The notes under the pieces are model-generated. The model saw only the letters and a program-made list of their open reading frames with translations. It searched no databases and had not been told where the DNA came from. The position numbers were made by a program, and so were the translations under genes. From the NCBI GenBank assembly GCA_902805985.1, contig CADCUW010000184.1, positions 1 to 17,719 of the forward strand: a stretch of DNA of 17,719 bases, given 5' to 3'. Shown one piece after another: positions 1 through 6,900 of the stretch. This stretch comes from an uncultured Rubrobacteraceae bacterium (GTDB lineage: Bacteria > Actinomycetota > Rubrobacteria > Rubrobacterales > Rubrobacteraceae). Positions within the stretch are counted from its first letter, which is position 1; each line of letters starts with the position of its first letter.

Positions 1-1
1 G

Positions 2-856
2 TTGAAGTCTAGAGAAGGAGTGCCGGGGCCGAACGGCCGCGGGATCGCCACGAAGAACACGGAGAAGTGCGAAGAGCGGGCCGACCCGGGGCCGGTCGGG
101 GGCATTAGCGGTTTTCGGAACCTGGTCGGCAAGGAGAACGGCGAGTGGGCCGCGGGCCCGTCGCTGGCGGCGCACGCCGCGATCTGGATGCTCGTAGTGG
201 CGCTGATCTCCGCGGCGGTAGCCTTTATCCGGGGCGAGATGGAGCCGGGGTACACCCCCAAGGACATAAACGACGCGGGCGCGCTGATGTTCTTCGTTTT
301 GGGGTCTGTGGCCCCGGTCATAGCCGTGGTCGCCAAGACGCAAGGCGCGATCATAGGCGAGAGACAACTCGGGACCGCCGCCTGGGTCCTGAGCAAGCCC
401 ACGTCGCGCAAGGCGTTCGTCCTGGCCAAGCTCGCGGTACATTTCCGGTGGCTCCTGGCGGTCACGTTGCTCTTTCCGGCCCTGGTGTTCTACGGCCTGA
501 TGACGGTCATCTCCACCTTGCCCCCTCCACCCTTGCTCTTCCTGGGGGGCCTCGCGATACTCGCCCTGGGATTGCTCTTCTACCTCGCGCTGTCGTTACT
601 GCTCGGCACGGTCTTTGAGAGCCGCGGGCCGCTGGCCGGCAGCGTCTTCGGGTTCATGGTCGGAGGGTTCATGATCGCCAACTACGCGCCCTGGCTGACG
701 GCGGCCTTCCCGTGGCTGTTCTTCCAGTCCGGGTACTACCTGGTAACGCGGGGCGAAATCCCCGCGTACGGCCTGATCTCCATTCCCGCCACGGCGCTGT
801 GGACCGTCCTGTTCGTCCTGCTCACCCTGCGCAGGTTCGAGCGAGTCGAACTCTAG
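2..856 (+). CDS. ABC-2 type transporter permease (5' end uncertain, possibly partial)
   Basis: Membrane permease subunit of an ABC exporter. The recognisable part begins near residue 38 with GFRNLVGKENGEW, the usual N-terminal lead-in of ABC-2 permeases. It continues with a TM segment (WMLVVALISAAVAFI), a second TM, the cytoplasmic segment IIGERQLGTAAWVLSKP that is typical of this family, and about four more hydrophobic segments, ending RRFERVEL. The reading frame is open to base 2, where a TTG could serve as start, but the first ~37 residues are hydrophilic and atypical. The true start may therefore lie left of the window or be internal. An ATP-binding subunit would be expected just upstream, outside the view. 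The substrate cannot be deduced. Family call is confident; start is not. Confidence 0.75.
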   Translation: MKSREGVPGPNGRGIATKNTEKCEERADPGPVGGISGFRNLVGKENGEWAAGPSLAAHAAIWMLVVALISAAVAFIRGEMEPGYTPKDINDAGALMFFVLGSVAPVIAVVAKTQGAIIGERQLGTAAWVLSKPTSRKAFVLAKLAVHFRWLLAVTLLFPALVFYGLMTVISTLPPPPLLFLGGLAILALGLLFYLALSLLLGTVFESRGPLAGSVFGFMVGGFMIANYAPWLTAAFPWLFFQSGYYLVTRGEIPAYGLISIPATALWTVLFVLLTLRRFERVEL

Positions 857-1145
857 AGCAGCTTGCAAAGCGCTTACTCTGAAAACGTGCGCAAGAAAAT
901 CGTCGGTGCCCCTTCCGGGTCCCGTGGGCCGGCTGGTATCTCGCGTATCCACGACCGGCGGTCTGACCCGGCACGCCGGGCCGGACGGGTAAGATTTCAC
1001 GAGCACGGGGCGTCCCGAGTGTGAAAGAGATTCCCATGGGGTGCGGGGGGCGGGCTAGTATGGAGGGCCGCGACGATGTTATGCTGTCGGCGGCTCGAAA
1101 AGCGCGGTTTTACGTCCCTCTTCGGGGGTAGCTGGAGGTAGCATT
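857..1145. other. 289-base intergenic region upstream of the respiratory operon
   Basis: No gene seen. It contains a tight palindrome CCCGGC-AC-GCCGGG (977-990) without a T-run, so it is not a good terminator. A TAGTAT hexamer at 1056-1061 and a TTATGCT at 1079-1085 are weak candidate -10 boxes. Neither has a recognisable -35 at 17 bases. The operon promoter most likely lies here, because the next gene has its own ribosome binding site (GGAGG about 1135-1139), but the exact position cannot be fixed by eye. Confidence 0.4.
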
Positions 1146-1793
1146 TTGGCGGAAGGGCGGGAGGTGCCGGAGCAGGCCCCCTGGTATACCGTGGTCGGGG
1201 TTATCGACGACGGCTCGCAGCTCAATCAGGCCGTGACCGAGGTCAGGGAGCTCGGCGTGGACCGGGATGACCTGACGGTAGTCCTCAAGCGCGAAGACTC
1301 CAGCGACCCCGAACCCTTTCCAGAAGGCACGCGATATATCGTGGTTCCGGGGGACAAGCGCGGGCTCGAGGTGGTGCTCGGCTTCGCCGCGTCCTTTATC
1401 ATCATCGGCACTTTCTTCGCGATCACCACGCCGGCCATAGGCATACCGACCCTGATGGTCTTTGTCTCGCTCGCCGGCATCCTCGTGGCCGGCTCCATGA
1501 GCCGGGTGGGGGTCGACCCCATCCTGACGGAGATGGGGGCCCCGCAGGAGGAGGCCGGCACCTGGAACTCGGAGTTCGAGATGGGGAAGGTCCTCGTCTT
1601 CGCCTCGACCCGCGAGCGGCGCCTGCTGCGTCCGATCCGCGAGGCGCTTCAGCGCGGGGGCGCAATGTATTACATAGTTGACCGGCGGCTGGAGCCGCGG
1701 GCCGTCCACCAGGCGCTCCTGCGCCGGGCCGGGGGTCCCACCAGCGGTCCGCCCGCTGGGGAAACGGTCCTGGACCGTACCGGCGGAGTCTAG
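1146..1793 (+). CDS. Membrane protein with general-stress-protein-17M-like domain, first gene of the respiratory operon
   Basis: 215 residues. The N-terminal ~60 residues (YTVVGVIDDGSQLNQAVTEVRELG...LTVVL) resemble the small alpha/beta domain of general stress protein 17M/YflT-like proteins. Two adjacent hydrophobic segments follow (VVLGFAASFIIIGTFFAITTPAIG and PTLMVFVSLAGILVAGSM), and then a second soluble half containing KVLVFASTRERRLLRPIREAL. The TTG start is chosen because GGAGG lies 6-7 bases upstream. The stop is 14 bases before the first CydA-like gene, whose ribosome binding site GGAGGAG sits in that gap, so the two are almost certainly cotranscribed. Its role is unknown; position suggests an assembly, regulatory or stress-related accessory of the membrane complex. 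The domain assignment is by resemblance only. Confidence 0.7.
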   Translation: MAEGREVPEQAPWYTVVGVIDDGSQLNQAVTEVRELGVDRDDLTVVLKREDSSDPEPFPEGTRYIVVPGDKRGLEVVLGFAASFIIIGTFFAITTPAIGIPTLMVFVSLAGILVAGSMSRVGVDPILTEMGAPQEEAGTWNSEFEMGKVLVFASTRERRLLRPIREALQRGGAMYYIVDRRLEPRAVHQALLRRAGGPTSGPPAGETVLDRTGGV

Positions 1794-1807
1794 GAGGAGT
1801 TTAGAAC

Positions 1808-3124
1808 GTGGGAGAGGTAATCCTGTCGGGCCTGCACCTTCTGGCCCAGATAGAAGTCGCCGAGAACTTTGACCGGGTCGGGGGCGCGCGCTTTATCACG
1901 GGCGGGTCCATGCTCATCCATATGTTCTTCGCGGAGATCTTCGTGGGCTTCGCTCTGGCCGCACCCGTCCTGCAGGCGTGGGGGGCCAGAACCGGCAGCC
2001 CGCGGATGGACCGCCTCGCCCACTCGATGGCCCGGTTCAACGTGCTCACCTTCTCGACGGGCGCCACCTTCGCCGTGCTCTTCGTGGTCTTGCTCGTCGG
2101 GCTCTACCCGCCGGTGACCACCTCGCTCTTTACGCACTTCTTCGTCTTTATAGCCCTGGCGATGCTCTCGATGGGGCTCGCGCTCTGGGGGATGTACTCC
2201 TACTACTACAAGTGGGACCGCTACAGCGTCCTCAACAAGAAGCGGCACATAGCGCTCGGGTTCACGATGGGCCTGTTTATCTGGGTCTGGATGGTCATCA
2301 TGACCGGGATAGACACCTTCATGACCACCGGCGGGCCGGGGGCCCCGGCCATCGGCCAGAACGTCGCCAGCTTCGGGGCCGCGGTGCAGGGGATCTTCAA
2401 CCCCATGTTCACCGAGATGGTCCTCCACCGGACCTTCGCCAACCTCTCGTGGCCGGCCTTCGCCCTCGCCGGGTGGGCCTCGTTTATGTACATCCGCGCC
2501 AAGACCACCGAGGACAAGGCCTTCTACGACTGGACCTCCTCCGTCGGCCTCACCTGGGGCGTGGGGTTCTTGCTGTTGCAGCCGATAGTCGGGTTCGCGA
2601 TGATGTACTCGCTCAAGAGCGCCACGGAAGGCGGGCCGGGCTCCGGCTACGAGCGGCTCACCTCGGGGGCCAGCTCCAACCTTCTGGTGATGAACCTGAT
2701 CTTCGTGGTGGTCCTCTTCGTGCTTGGCAACTTGGCGATGTACTTCGGGGCCGAGCGCAACCCGAACAGGAGCGACCGCGTGCCGATAAGGTTCTTCGCG
2801 CTGCTGGCCGCCGTGACGGGCCTCTACGCCGTCTCGCCGCTTGCGGACTTCCCGTTTTTGTACATGCGCTACATCATGATGCTCGTCATGGTGCTCGCGA
2901 CGCTGGCGGCGTTCGTGACGTACCTGCGCGGGAGGCTACGTTTCCGGTATGGCAGCCCCGGCGGGAATTACCGGATCATCCTGATGGCGGCGGGGGTGCT
3001 GGCGGCGGTGCTGGCGCTCAACATGGGCCTCATGAAGTCAAACTCCAGGGTGCCTTTCACCGTTTATAATGAGCCTGGATACACCGTGGAACCGAGCCAG
3101 CCGCCGACGGGGTTCGGGCAGTAG
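1808..3124 (+). CDS. CydA-like cytochrome bd superfamily protein (paralog 1)
   Basis: 438 residues, polytopic (about nine TM segments), GTG start after GGAGGAG. It resembles subunit I of cytochrome bd oxidases but is shorter than E. coli CydA (522) and lacks the long Q-loop. Conserved by alignment to E. coli CydA: His38 in LIHMFFAE (heme b595 ligand), His207 in VLHRTFANLSW (b558 axial His), and Arg354/Met357 in MRYIMM (b558 Met). Not conserved: the glutamates equivalent to E99 and E107, where the helix reads IALAMLSMGLALWG before KWDRY, and the C-terminal GRQPW. It is followed 17 bases later by the Rieske gene. Without a quinol site and with missing b595-site glutamates, it may transfer electrons or play a structural role rather than act as a classical quinol oxidase. 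Family certain; function inferred. Confidence 0.85.
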   Translation: MGEVILSGLHLLAQIEVAENFDRVGGARFITGGSMLIHMFFAEIFVGFALAAPVLQAWGARTGSPRMDRLAHSMARFNVLTFSTGATFAVLFVVLLVGLYPPVTTSLFTHFFVFIALAMLSMGLALWGMYSYYYKWDRYSVLNKKRHIALGFTMGLFIWVWMVIMTGIDTFMTTGGPGAPAIGQNVASFGAAVQGIFNPMFTEMVLHRTFANLSWPAFALAGWASFMYIRAKTTEDKAFYDWTSSVGLTWGVGFLLLQPIVGFAMMYSLKSATEGGPGSGYERLTSGASSNLLVMNLIFVVVLFVLGNLAMYFGAERNPNRSDRVPIRFFALLAAVTGLYAVSPLADFPFLYMRYIMMLVMVLATLAAFVTYLRGRLRFRYGSPGGNYRIILMAAGVLAAVLALNMGLMKSNSRVPFTVYNEPGYTVEPSQPPTGFGQ

Positions 3125-3141
3125 GTTAGAAGGGGACAGCT

Positions 3142-3873
3142 TTGGCGGAGTTACAGAAAGACCCGATCACCCGCGGCGACTTCCTCGGCTTTGGCCTGCT
3201 TGGTGCCATCTCCGGGGCGATACTTACGATACCGCCGGTGGCGTTCCTGCTGAGCCCGGTCATAAAGACGAACGTGCTCGGCCAGACGGACATCGACCCG
3301 GGCTGGCAGCGCGTCGCCGCGATCGACGACCTGAAGAACCTCAAGCCGGGAACGCCGGGCGTCTTCGAGGTCGAGTTCCCGATCGAGCAGGTCTACAGCG
3401 AGAAGGAGATCCAGGACAAGTTCCGGGGCTCCCAGAAGTCCGAGAGCACGTTCACGGTGAGGCACGCCGTCTGGATCTCCTGGAAGGCCCCGGTAAAGCA
3501 GCAGGGCACCCAGGGCTCAGGCGGCGACATCCTGGGCGAGCCGGAGAAGCCGGCCATCGTGGACGAGAAGACCTCGGGGTTCTCGCAGTCGGAGCGGGAC
3601 GAGATCCTGGGCCAGCTGAACATCCTCTCGAACTCGTGCGCGCACCTGGGCTGCCCGGTGAGGTGGTTCCCCGAGAAGCACGAGTTTCTGTGCCCCTGCC
3701 ACGGCGGGCTCTACGACATCAACGGCGGGTACGTCGGCGGTCCGCCGCCGCGCGGAATGTATCGGTATACACAGGCGGAAGTGAGGGAAGACGGTACCCT
3801 TTACATCAAGCACGGGTACGACATACAGCCCGGTATCCCCGGCGTCAGCACCCAAGAACCTTACGTGGTCTAG
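3142..3873 (+). CDS. qcrA: Rieske [2Fe-2S] protein of a cytochrome b6/bc-type complex
   Basis: 243 residues, TTG start preceded by AGAAGGGG. The N-terminus (DPITRGDFLGFGLLGA, then a TM helix to about residue 35) is a membrane anchor with one Arg rather than the twin Arg of many Rieske proteins. Cluster box I is CAHLGC (C166, H168 ligands; C171 disulfide). Box II is CPCHGG (C184, H187 ligands; C186 disulfide), followed by L-Y191. The Ser that hydrogen-bonds the cluster in high-potential Rieske proteins is Gly189 here. This is a common feature of lower-potential, menaquinol-linked enzymes. A hydrophilic insertion of about 50 residues (roughly 110-160) precedes box I. It would accept the first electron from quinol at the Qo site of the cytochrome b encoded immediately downstream. 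Confidence 0.93.
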   Translation: MAELQKDPITRGDFLGFGLLGAISGAILTIPPVAFLLSPVIKTNVLGQTDIDPGWQRVAAIDDLKNLKPGTPGVFEVEFPIEQVYSEKEIQDKFRGSQKSESTFTVRHAVWISWKAPVKQQGTQGSGGDILGEPEKPAIVDEKTSGFSQSERDEILGQLNILSNSCAHLGCPVRWFPEKHEFLCPCHGGLYDINGGYVGGPPPRGMYRYTQAEVREDGTLYIKHGYDIQPGIPGVSTQEPYVV

Positions 3874-3891
3874 AGAGGGAGACCTGAGAGC

Positions 3892-4695
3892 ATGATCGGC
3901 AGGATAAGGTCCCAGACCGAAGAGGCTTCCAAGTTCATCGTGGATTGGATGGAGCACCGGACCGGCGTGGTCACGATACTCGAACACGCCCTCTACGAGC
4001 CGGTGCCGAAGCGCGGCGCGTGGATGTACACTTTAGGCAGCGCGGTGCTGCTGCTGATAACGGTGCAGTTCCTGACCGGCATACTCCTTCTCTTCTACTA
4101 CGTGCCATCGACCGACCACGCGTGGAACTCGGTGAACTACATCATGAACGAGGCCTACTTCGGCCAGCTCATCCGCGGGCTGCACTACTGGTCCGCCAAC
4201 TTTCTGCTCGCCCTGATAGGTCTTCACATGGCCCAGGTCTTCTTCTCCGGCGGCTACAAGGCGCCGCGCGAGCTGAACTGGGTCGTCGGCGTCATCCTGC
4301 TCTTGCTCGTGATCGGGCTCGCCTTCACGGGCTACCTGCTGCGGTGGGACCAGGACGGTTTCTGGGCATCGGTCGTTGGGATGAAGATCGGCTCCTACTC
4401 GCCGTTTGTCGGGGGGTACGTAATAAACTTCCTGCTCGGCGGCGACGTGGCGGGACCGGCGACGCTCTCTCGCTTCTTCGCCCTGCACGTGTGGCTCCTG
4501 CCGGCGGCCATAGCGCCGTTTATCGGCCTGCACATGTTCCTCTTCAGGAAGCACGGTGTCTTCGGCAGCCAGATGGAGTACACGGAGCGGCTGGCGAAGC
4601 TGCACGAGCGCCAGCGCCTCGAGGAGTACGCCGGTTTCGAGACGGACGATGGCGAGGACGGAGAGAACGGTCACAGGGACGGCAGGGGCGAGTAA
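3892..4695 (+). CDS. qcrB: Cytochrome b, b6-type N-terminal half (four-helix heme subunit)
   Basis: 267 residues, ATG start with a GAGAGGGAG ribosome binding site, 18 bases after the Rieske stop. Heme ligands are H98/H112 (GLHYWSANF...IGLHMAQ, 14 apart) and H199/H214 (FALHVWLL...IGLHMFL, 15 apart). The 14/15 spacing is the b6 pattern, unlike the 14/14 of mitochondrial cytochrome b. The position that carries the covalent heme c(i) Cys in b6f and Bacillus complexes is Leu here (LLLITVQFLTG), so that heme is probably absent. The C-terminus is a charged soluble tail (EDGENGHRDGRGE). Together with the downstream subunit IV-like protein it forms the split quinol-oxidising core. Confidence 0.93.
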   Translation: MIGRIRSQTEEASKFIVDWMEHRTGVVTILEHALYEPVPKRGAWMYTLGSAVLLLITVQFLTGILLLFYYVPSTDHAWNSVNYIMNEAYFGQLIRGLHYWSANFLLALIGLHMAQVFFSGGYKAPRELNWVVGVILLLLVIGLAFTGYLLRWDQDGFWASVVGMKIGSYSPFVGGYVINFLLGGDVAGPATLSRFFALHVWLLPAAIAPFIGLHMFLFRKHGVFGSQMEYTERLAKLHERQRLEEYAGFETDDGEDGENGHRDGRGE

Positions 4696-4728
4696 GAGCG
4701 TTTACCGAGGTCTGGGCCGGGCCGCTGT

Positions 4729-4734
4729 TATATT
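4729..4734 (+). promoter_or_regulatory. Weak candidate internal -10 (TATATT) between the cytochrome b and subunit IV genes
   Basis: The 70-base gap between these two genes is the longest inside the operon. It holds an AT-rich TATATT in otherwise GC-rich DNA. TTTACC at 4701 is too far away for a good -35 (22-base spacer). It may be an internal promoter or only a spacer; low confidence. Confidence 0.2.
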
Positions 4735-4765
4735 GCGACCAGTCGACTAGGAGAGAGGTAGGGTC

Positions 4766-5254
4766 ATGGTATACGTTCCGGCGACGGGCAAGAGCAAGCC
4801 GGTAGAGGAAGAGGTCATCACCGAGGAGAACGTCTACGATCGTCCGGACGAGACGATGAGCTTCTTCCCGGGGCAGGTCCTCAAGGATACCTACGTCTTT
4901 ACGTTCCTCCTCGTCGCATGCGCCGTGCTCTCGTACGCGGCCCCGGCACCCCTCACCGCGCCGGCCGACACGGCGACCGTCGAGTACGTGCCGCGTCCCG
5001 AGTGGTTCTTCTTCTTCTACGAGCAGATGCTGATGTTCTTCCCCGGCTACGCCCTGGTGAGCTTCGGGGCCGTGGTCGTGCCGACCATCTTTATCGTGCT
5101 GCTCTTCGCCGTACCGTGGCTGGATCGGAGCCCGCAGCACTACAGCGCCATCAGCAGGCCGTTCGCGACGATCATAGGAATTCTCGTCGTCGTGATCGTG
5201 GTCCTGAACATGCTGATGGCCGTCAGCCGGATCATGAACTTCCCGACGGCCTAG
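4766..5254 (+). CDS. qcrC: Subunit IV-like C-terminal half of cytochrome b (Qo-site subunit)
   Basis: 162 residues with three TM segments. ATG start after GAGAGAGG (4751-4758). The N-terminus has the usual lead-in FFPGQVLKDTYVFTFLL. The Qo motif reads P78-E79-W80-F81 in place of the canonical PEWY, so the quinol-site Glu is kept and the Tyr is Phe. Two more hydrophobic helices follow (ALVSFGAVVVPTIFIVLLFAVPW and TIIGILVVVIVVLNMLMAV). It completes the split cytochrome b with the upstream b6-type subunit. The symbol is tentative, because qcrC is used elsewhere for a cytochrome c subunit; petD-like is an equally fair description. No CxxCH heme c motif is present in this or any other protein of the operon. 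Confidence 0.88.
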   Translation: MVYVPATGKSKPVEEEVITEENVYDRPDETMSFFPGQVLKDTYVFTFLLVACAVLSYAAPAPLTAPADTATVEYVPRPEWFFFFYEQMLMFFPGYALVSFGAVVVPTIFIVLLFAVPWLDRSPQHYSAISRPFATIIGILVVVIVVLNMLMAVSRIMNFPTA

Positions 5255-5266
5255 AAGGAGTAGAGG

Positions 5267-6610
5267 ATGCCCATAGGTAACCTTGACGTTCCTATAATTG
5301 GTAAGAACGTCGTTATCGCGGCACTCGTGCAGACGCACATACTGTTCGCCGCCTTCATCATCGGGGCGGTGCTTATAGCGGCGACGAGCGAGTACCTGGG
5401 CATGGTTACGAAACAGCCGAACTACGAGCGTTTCGCCCGCAACCTGGCCCGGTTCGTGGTTCTCCTGTTCGCGTCGGGGGCGGCGCTGGCGATCACGTTC
5501 GTGCTCGCGCTCGTTACGCTCTTCCCGGTCTTCTTCTCGATTCTGCAGAACATCTTCTTCTGGGTCTTCCTGGTGGAGGCGTTCATGTTCCTCGGCCAGA
5601 TCATCATCGTCTACGCTTGGTACAACGTCTGGGACAAGCTCGCCTACCGCAAGAGCTTGCACGTCGTGTTCGGCTTTATAGCAGGCTTCTTCGGCCTGAT
5701 GGCCATGACCATGATCGACGCGGTCGCCTCGTTCATGCTCACGCCGGCCGAGGTCGAGTCGCAGGCCGAGCTCGTGGCGCGTAGCTTCCTAAACCAGACC
5801 ATGGTGCCGCTCAACATGCACCGCTTTATCGGGAACTTCTCTTACGCCGGGTTCCTGATCGCGGGCTGGGGAGCCTGGCGCTATTTGAGGACCACCCAGG
5901 ACAGCGAGCGGGAGTACTACGACTGGATGGGCCACTTCGGCCTGATCTGGGGCTTCGGGTTTCTCATCATGCAGCCGGTCATCGGCTACGGCTACCTCAA
6001 GGGCATCCGCGAGAGCGCGCCGAACGCCTTCAACACGATCATGCTCGGGCCCAAGGCCTGGGTCTTCAACCTGCTGGTACTTTGGATCGCGGTCCTGAGC
6101 ATCGCCTCTACCGCCTACTTCGTCCACAAGCTGCGCTTTACCCTCAAGCCGATGGAGACATTGCGCAAGCTCGCGGTAGGCGGCCTCGGGTTCACGGCGC
6201 TCTTCACGATATTGAACGTCATCCCGGCGGATCTCGACCTGATCCCGCAGATCGGTCTCTCCTTCCTCGGCGGCGACCAGACGAGCGTTCCGCTCGGGAG
6301 CATGTATCCGTGGAAGTACATAGGGCTTATCGGGCTGATGCTCGTCGGCTTCTTCGTGATAGCCCTCTACCTCAGGGCGACCGCCACGGGCTTCCACTGG
6401 GGCCGGGCGAGCCGGTGGAGCCAGTACGCCCTTATGTCGTGCGCCTTCTTCGTGGTGCTCACGATGATCACGATGGGCTACACCCGCGAGACCGCCCGGC
6501 GGGTGGATAACAGCCCCGGCTACCTCATCAACGACTGCGTGACGCTCAGCCAGGAGATCACGCCCGAGTCCTGTCCCACCAAACCCCTGAGCGAGGCGGC
6601 CTCAGAATGA
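5267..6610 (+). CDS. CydA-like cytochrome bd superfamily protein (paralog 2)
   Basis: 447 residues, polytopic, ATG start after AAGGAG (5255-5260), 12 bases after the subunit IV-like stop. It is a diverged paralog of the gene at 1808. Both share the HRF/T-x-N-x-S helix, an A-G-W motif and a similar C-terminal arrangement. Conserved by alignment to E. coli CydA: His24 (QTHILFAAF, b595), Glu104 (VEAFMFLGQ, E99 equivalent) and His185 (NMHRFIGNFSYAGF, b558). Changed: the second Glu is Gln111, and the b558 Met region reads WKYIGLIG (W349-K350), with no Met at the expected place. There is no Q-loop and no GRQPW. The ligand losses complement those of paralog 1, which suggests a CydA-CydA' heterodimer in place of CydA-CydB. 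Its stop overlaps the next gene by ATGA. Confidence 0.85.
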   Translation: MPIGNLDVPIIGKNVVIAALVQTHILFAAFIIGAVLIAATSEYLGMVTKQPNYERFARNLARFVVLLFASGAALAITFVLALVTLFPVFFSILQNIFFWVFLVEAFMFLGQIIIVYAWYNVWDKLAYRKSLHVVFGFIAGFFGLMAMTMIDAVASFMLTPAEVESQAELVARSFLNQTMVPLNMHRFIGNFSYAGFLIAGWGAWRYLRTTQDSEREYYDWMGHFGLIWGFGFLIMQPVIGYGYLKGIRESAPNAFNTIMLGPKAWVFNLLVLWIAVLSIASTAYFVHKLRFTLKPMETLRKLAVGGLGFTALFTILNVIPADLDLIPQIGLSFLGGDQTSVPLGSMYPWKYIGLIGLMLVGFFVIALYLRATATGFHWGRASRWSQYALMSCAFFVVLTMITMGYTRETARRVDNSPGYLINDCVTLSQEITPESCPTKPLSEAASE

Positions 6611-6759
6611 TAGATCTCGCGCTGCTCCTCTTGCAGGCAGGGACCACGGCCAACCCGACCGGTATCGGCGTCTTCCGGTTCTTCGCCGCGTTCACCCTGA
6701 TCGTGACGTTCTTCACCAGCTTTCTCGGGTTCACGTACTGGATCAGTAAAGACGAATGA
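6607..6759 (+). CDS. 50-residue single-TM small membrane protein, last gene of the respiratory operon
   Basis: Short gene whose ATG overlaps the stop of the second CydA-like gene (ATGA), a sign of translational coupling. The product has a short N-terminal stretch (MIDLALLLLQAGTT), then one TM helix (about residues 20-45; VFRFFAAFTLIVTFFTSFLG) and a charged end ISKDE. Size and topology resemble accessory single-helix subunits such as CydX of bd oxidases or the PetG/L/M/N subunits of b6f. No sequence homology is claimed. The stop codon TGA is followed directly by the heptad repeat, and a terminator lies 34 bases further on, so this is the end of the operon. Confidence 0.75.
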   Translation: MIDLALLLLQAGTTANPTGIGVFRFFAAFTLIVTFFTSFLGFTYWISKDE

Positions 6760-6791
6760 GGTCTTGAGGTTCTAGGCTTCAGGTTTTGAGG
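6757..6791 (+). repeat. Heptad repeat starting at a stop codon, copy 1
   Basis: AGG triplets recur at 6759, 6767, 6774, 6781 and 6789 (steps 8,7,7,8), reading TGAGGTC, TTGAGGT, TCTAGGC, TTCAGGT, TTTGAGG. The first unit begins with the TGA stop of the 50-residue gene. Bases 6765-6780 (TGAGGTTCTAGGCTTC) are a perfect 16-bp inverted match to 6908-6923. Confidence 0.8.
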
Positions 6792-6792
6792 C

Positions 6793-6826
6793 GGGCCGCG
6801 GCTGATGTCGCGGCCCTTTCGTCTTT
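6793..6826 (+). terminator. Rho-independent terminator of the respiratory operon
   Basis: A perfect 8-bp stem GGGCCGCG (6793-6800) / CGCGGCCC (6809-6816) with an 8-base loop is followed by TTTCGTCTTT. It sits 33 bases after the last stop of the operon. The orientation is + only, since the other side lacks a T tract. Confidence 0.8.
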
Positions 6827-6900
6827 AGTGGAGGCCGAGACGCTGAGCGACACCGAAGCGGACGTCTCGTGTACCGGGGCCGGGATGGGCCGGAGATGAC

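Noticed and set aside
977..990. CCCGGC-AC-GCCGGG as terminator of the ABC permease gene
   Set aside because: The two-base loop is sterically poor and there is no T tract.
1978..3069. 363-codon open frame on the + strand overlapping the first CydA-like gene
   Set aside because: Arg/His/Leu/Gly-rich shadow typical of a shifted frame in high-GC coding DNA. The other frame has full TM and heme-ligand conservation.
3069..3887. 272-codon open frame overlapping the Rieske gene
   Set aside because: Out-of-frame shadow. The overlapped frame has both Rieske cluster boxes.
4544..5662. 372-codon open frame on the - strand across cytochrome b, subunit IV and CydA-like 2
   Set aside because: Antisense shadow, rich in Glu/Arg/His with no domain. 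It spans three real + strand genes and their gaps.
1808..6610. Ordinary cytochrome bd quinol oxidase (cydAB)
   Set aside because: No CydB, no Q-loop, no GRQPW, incomplete heme ligand sets, and the Rieske/cytochrome b genes lie between the two CydA-like genes.
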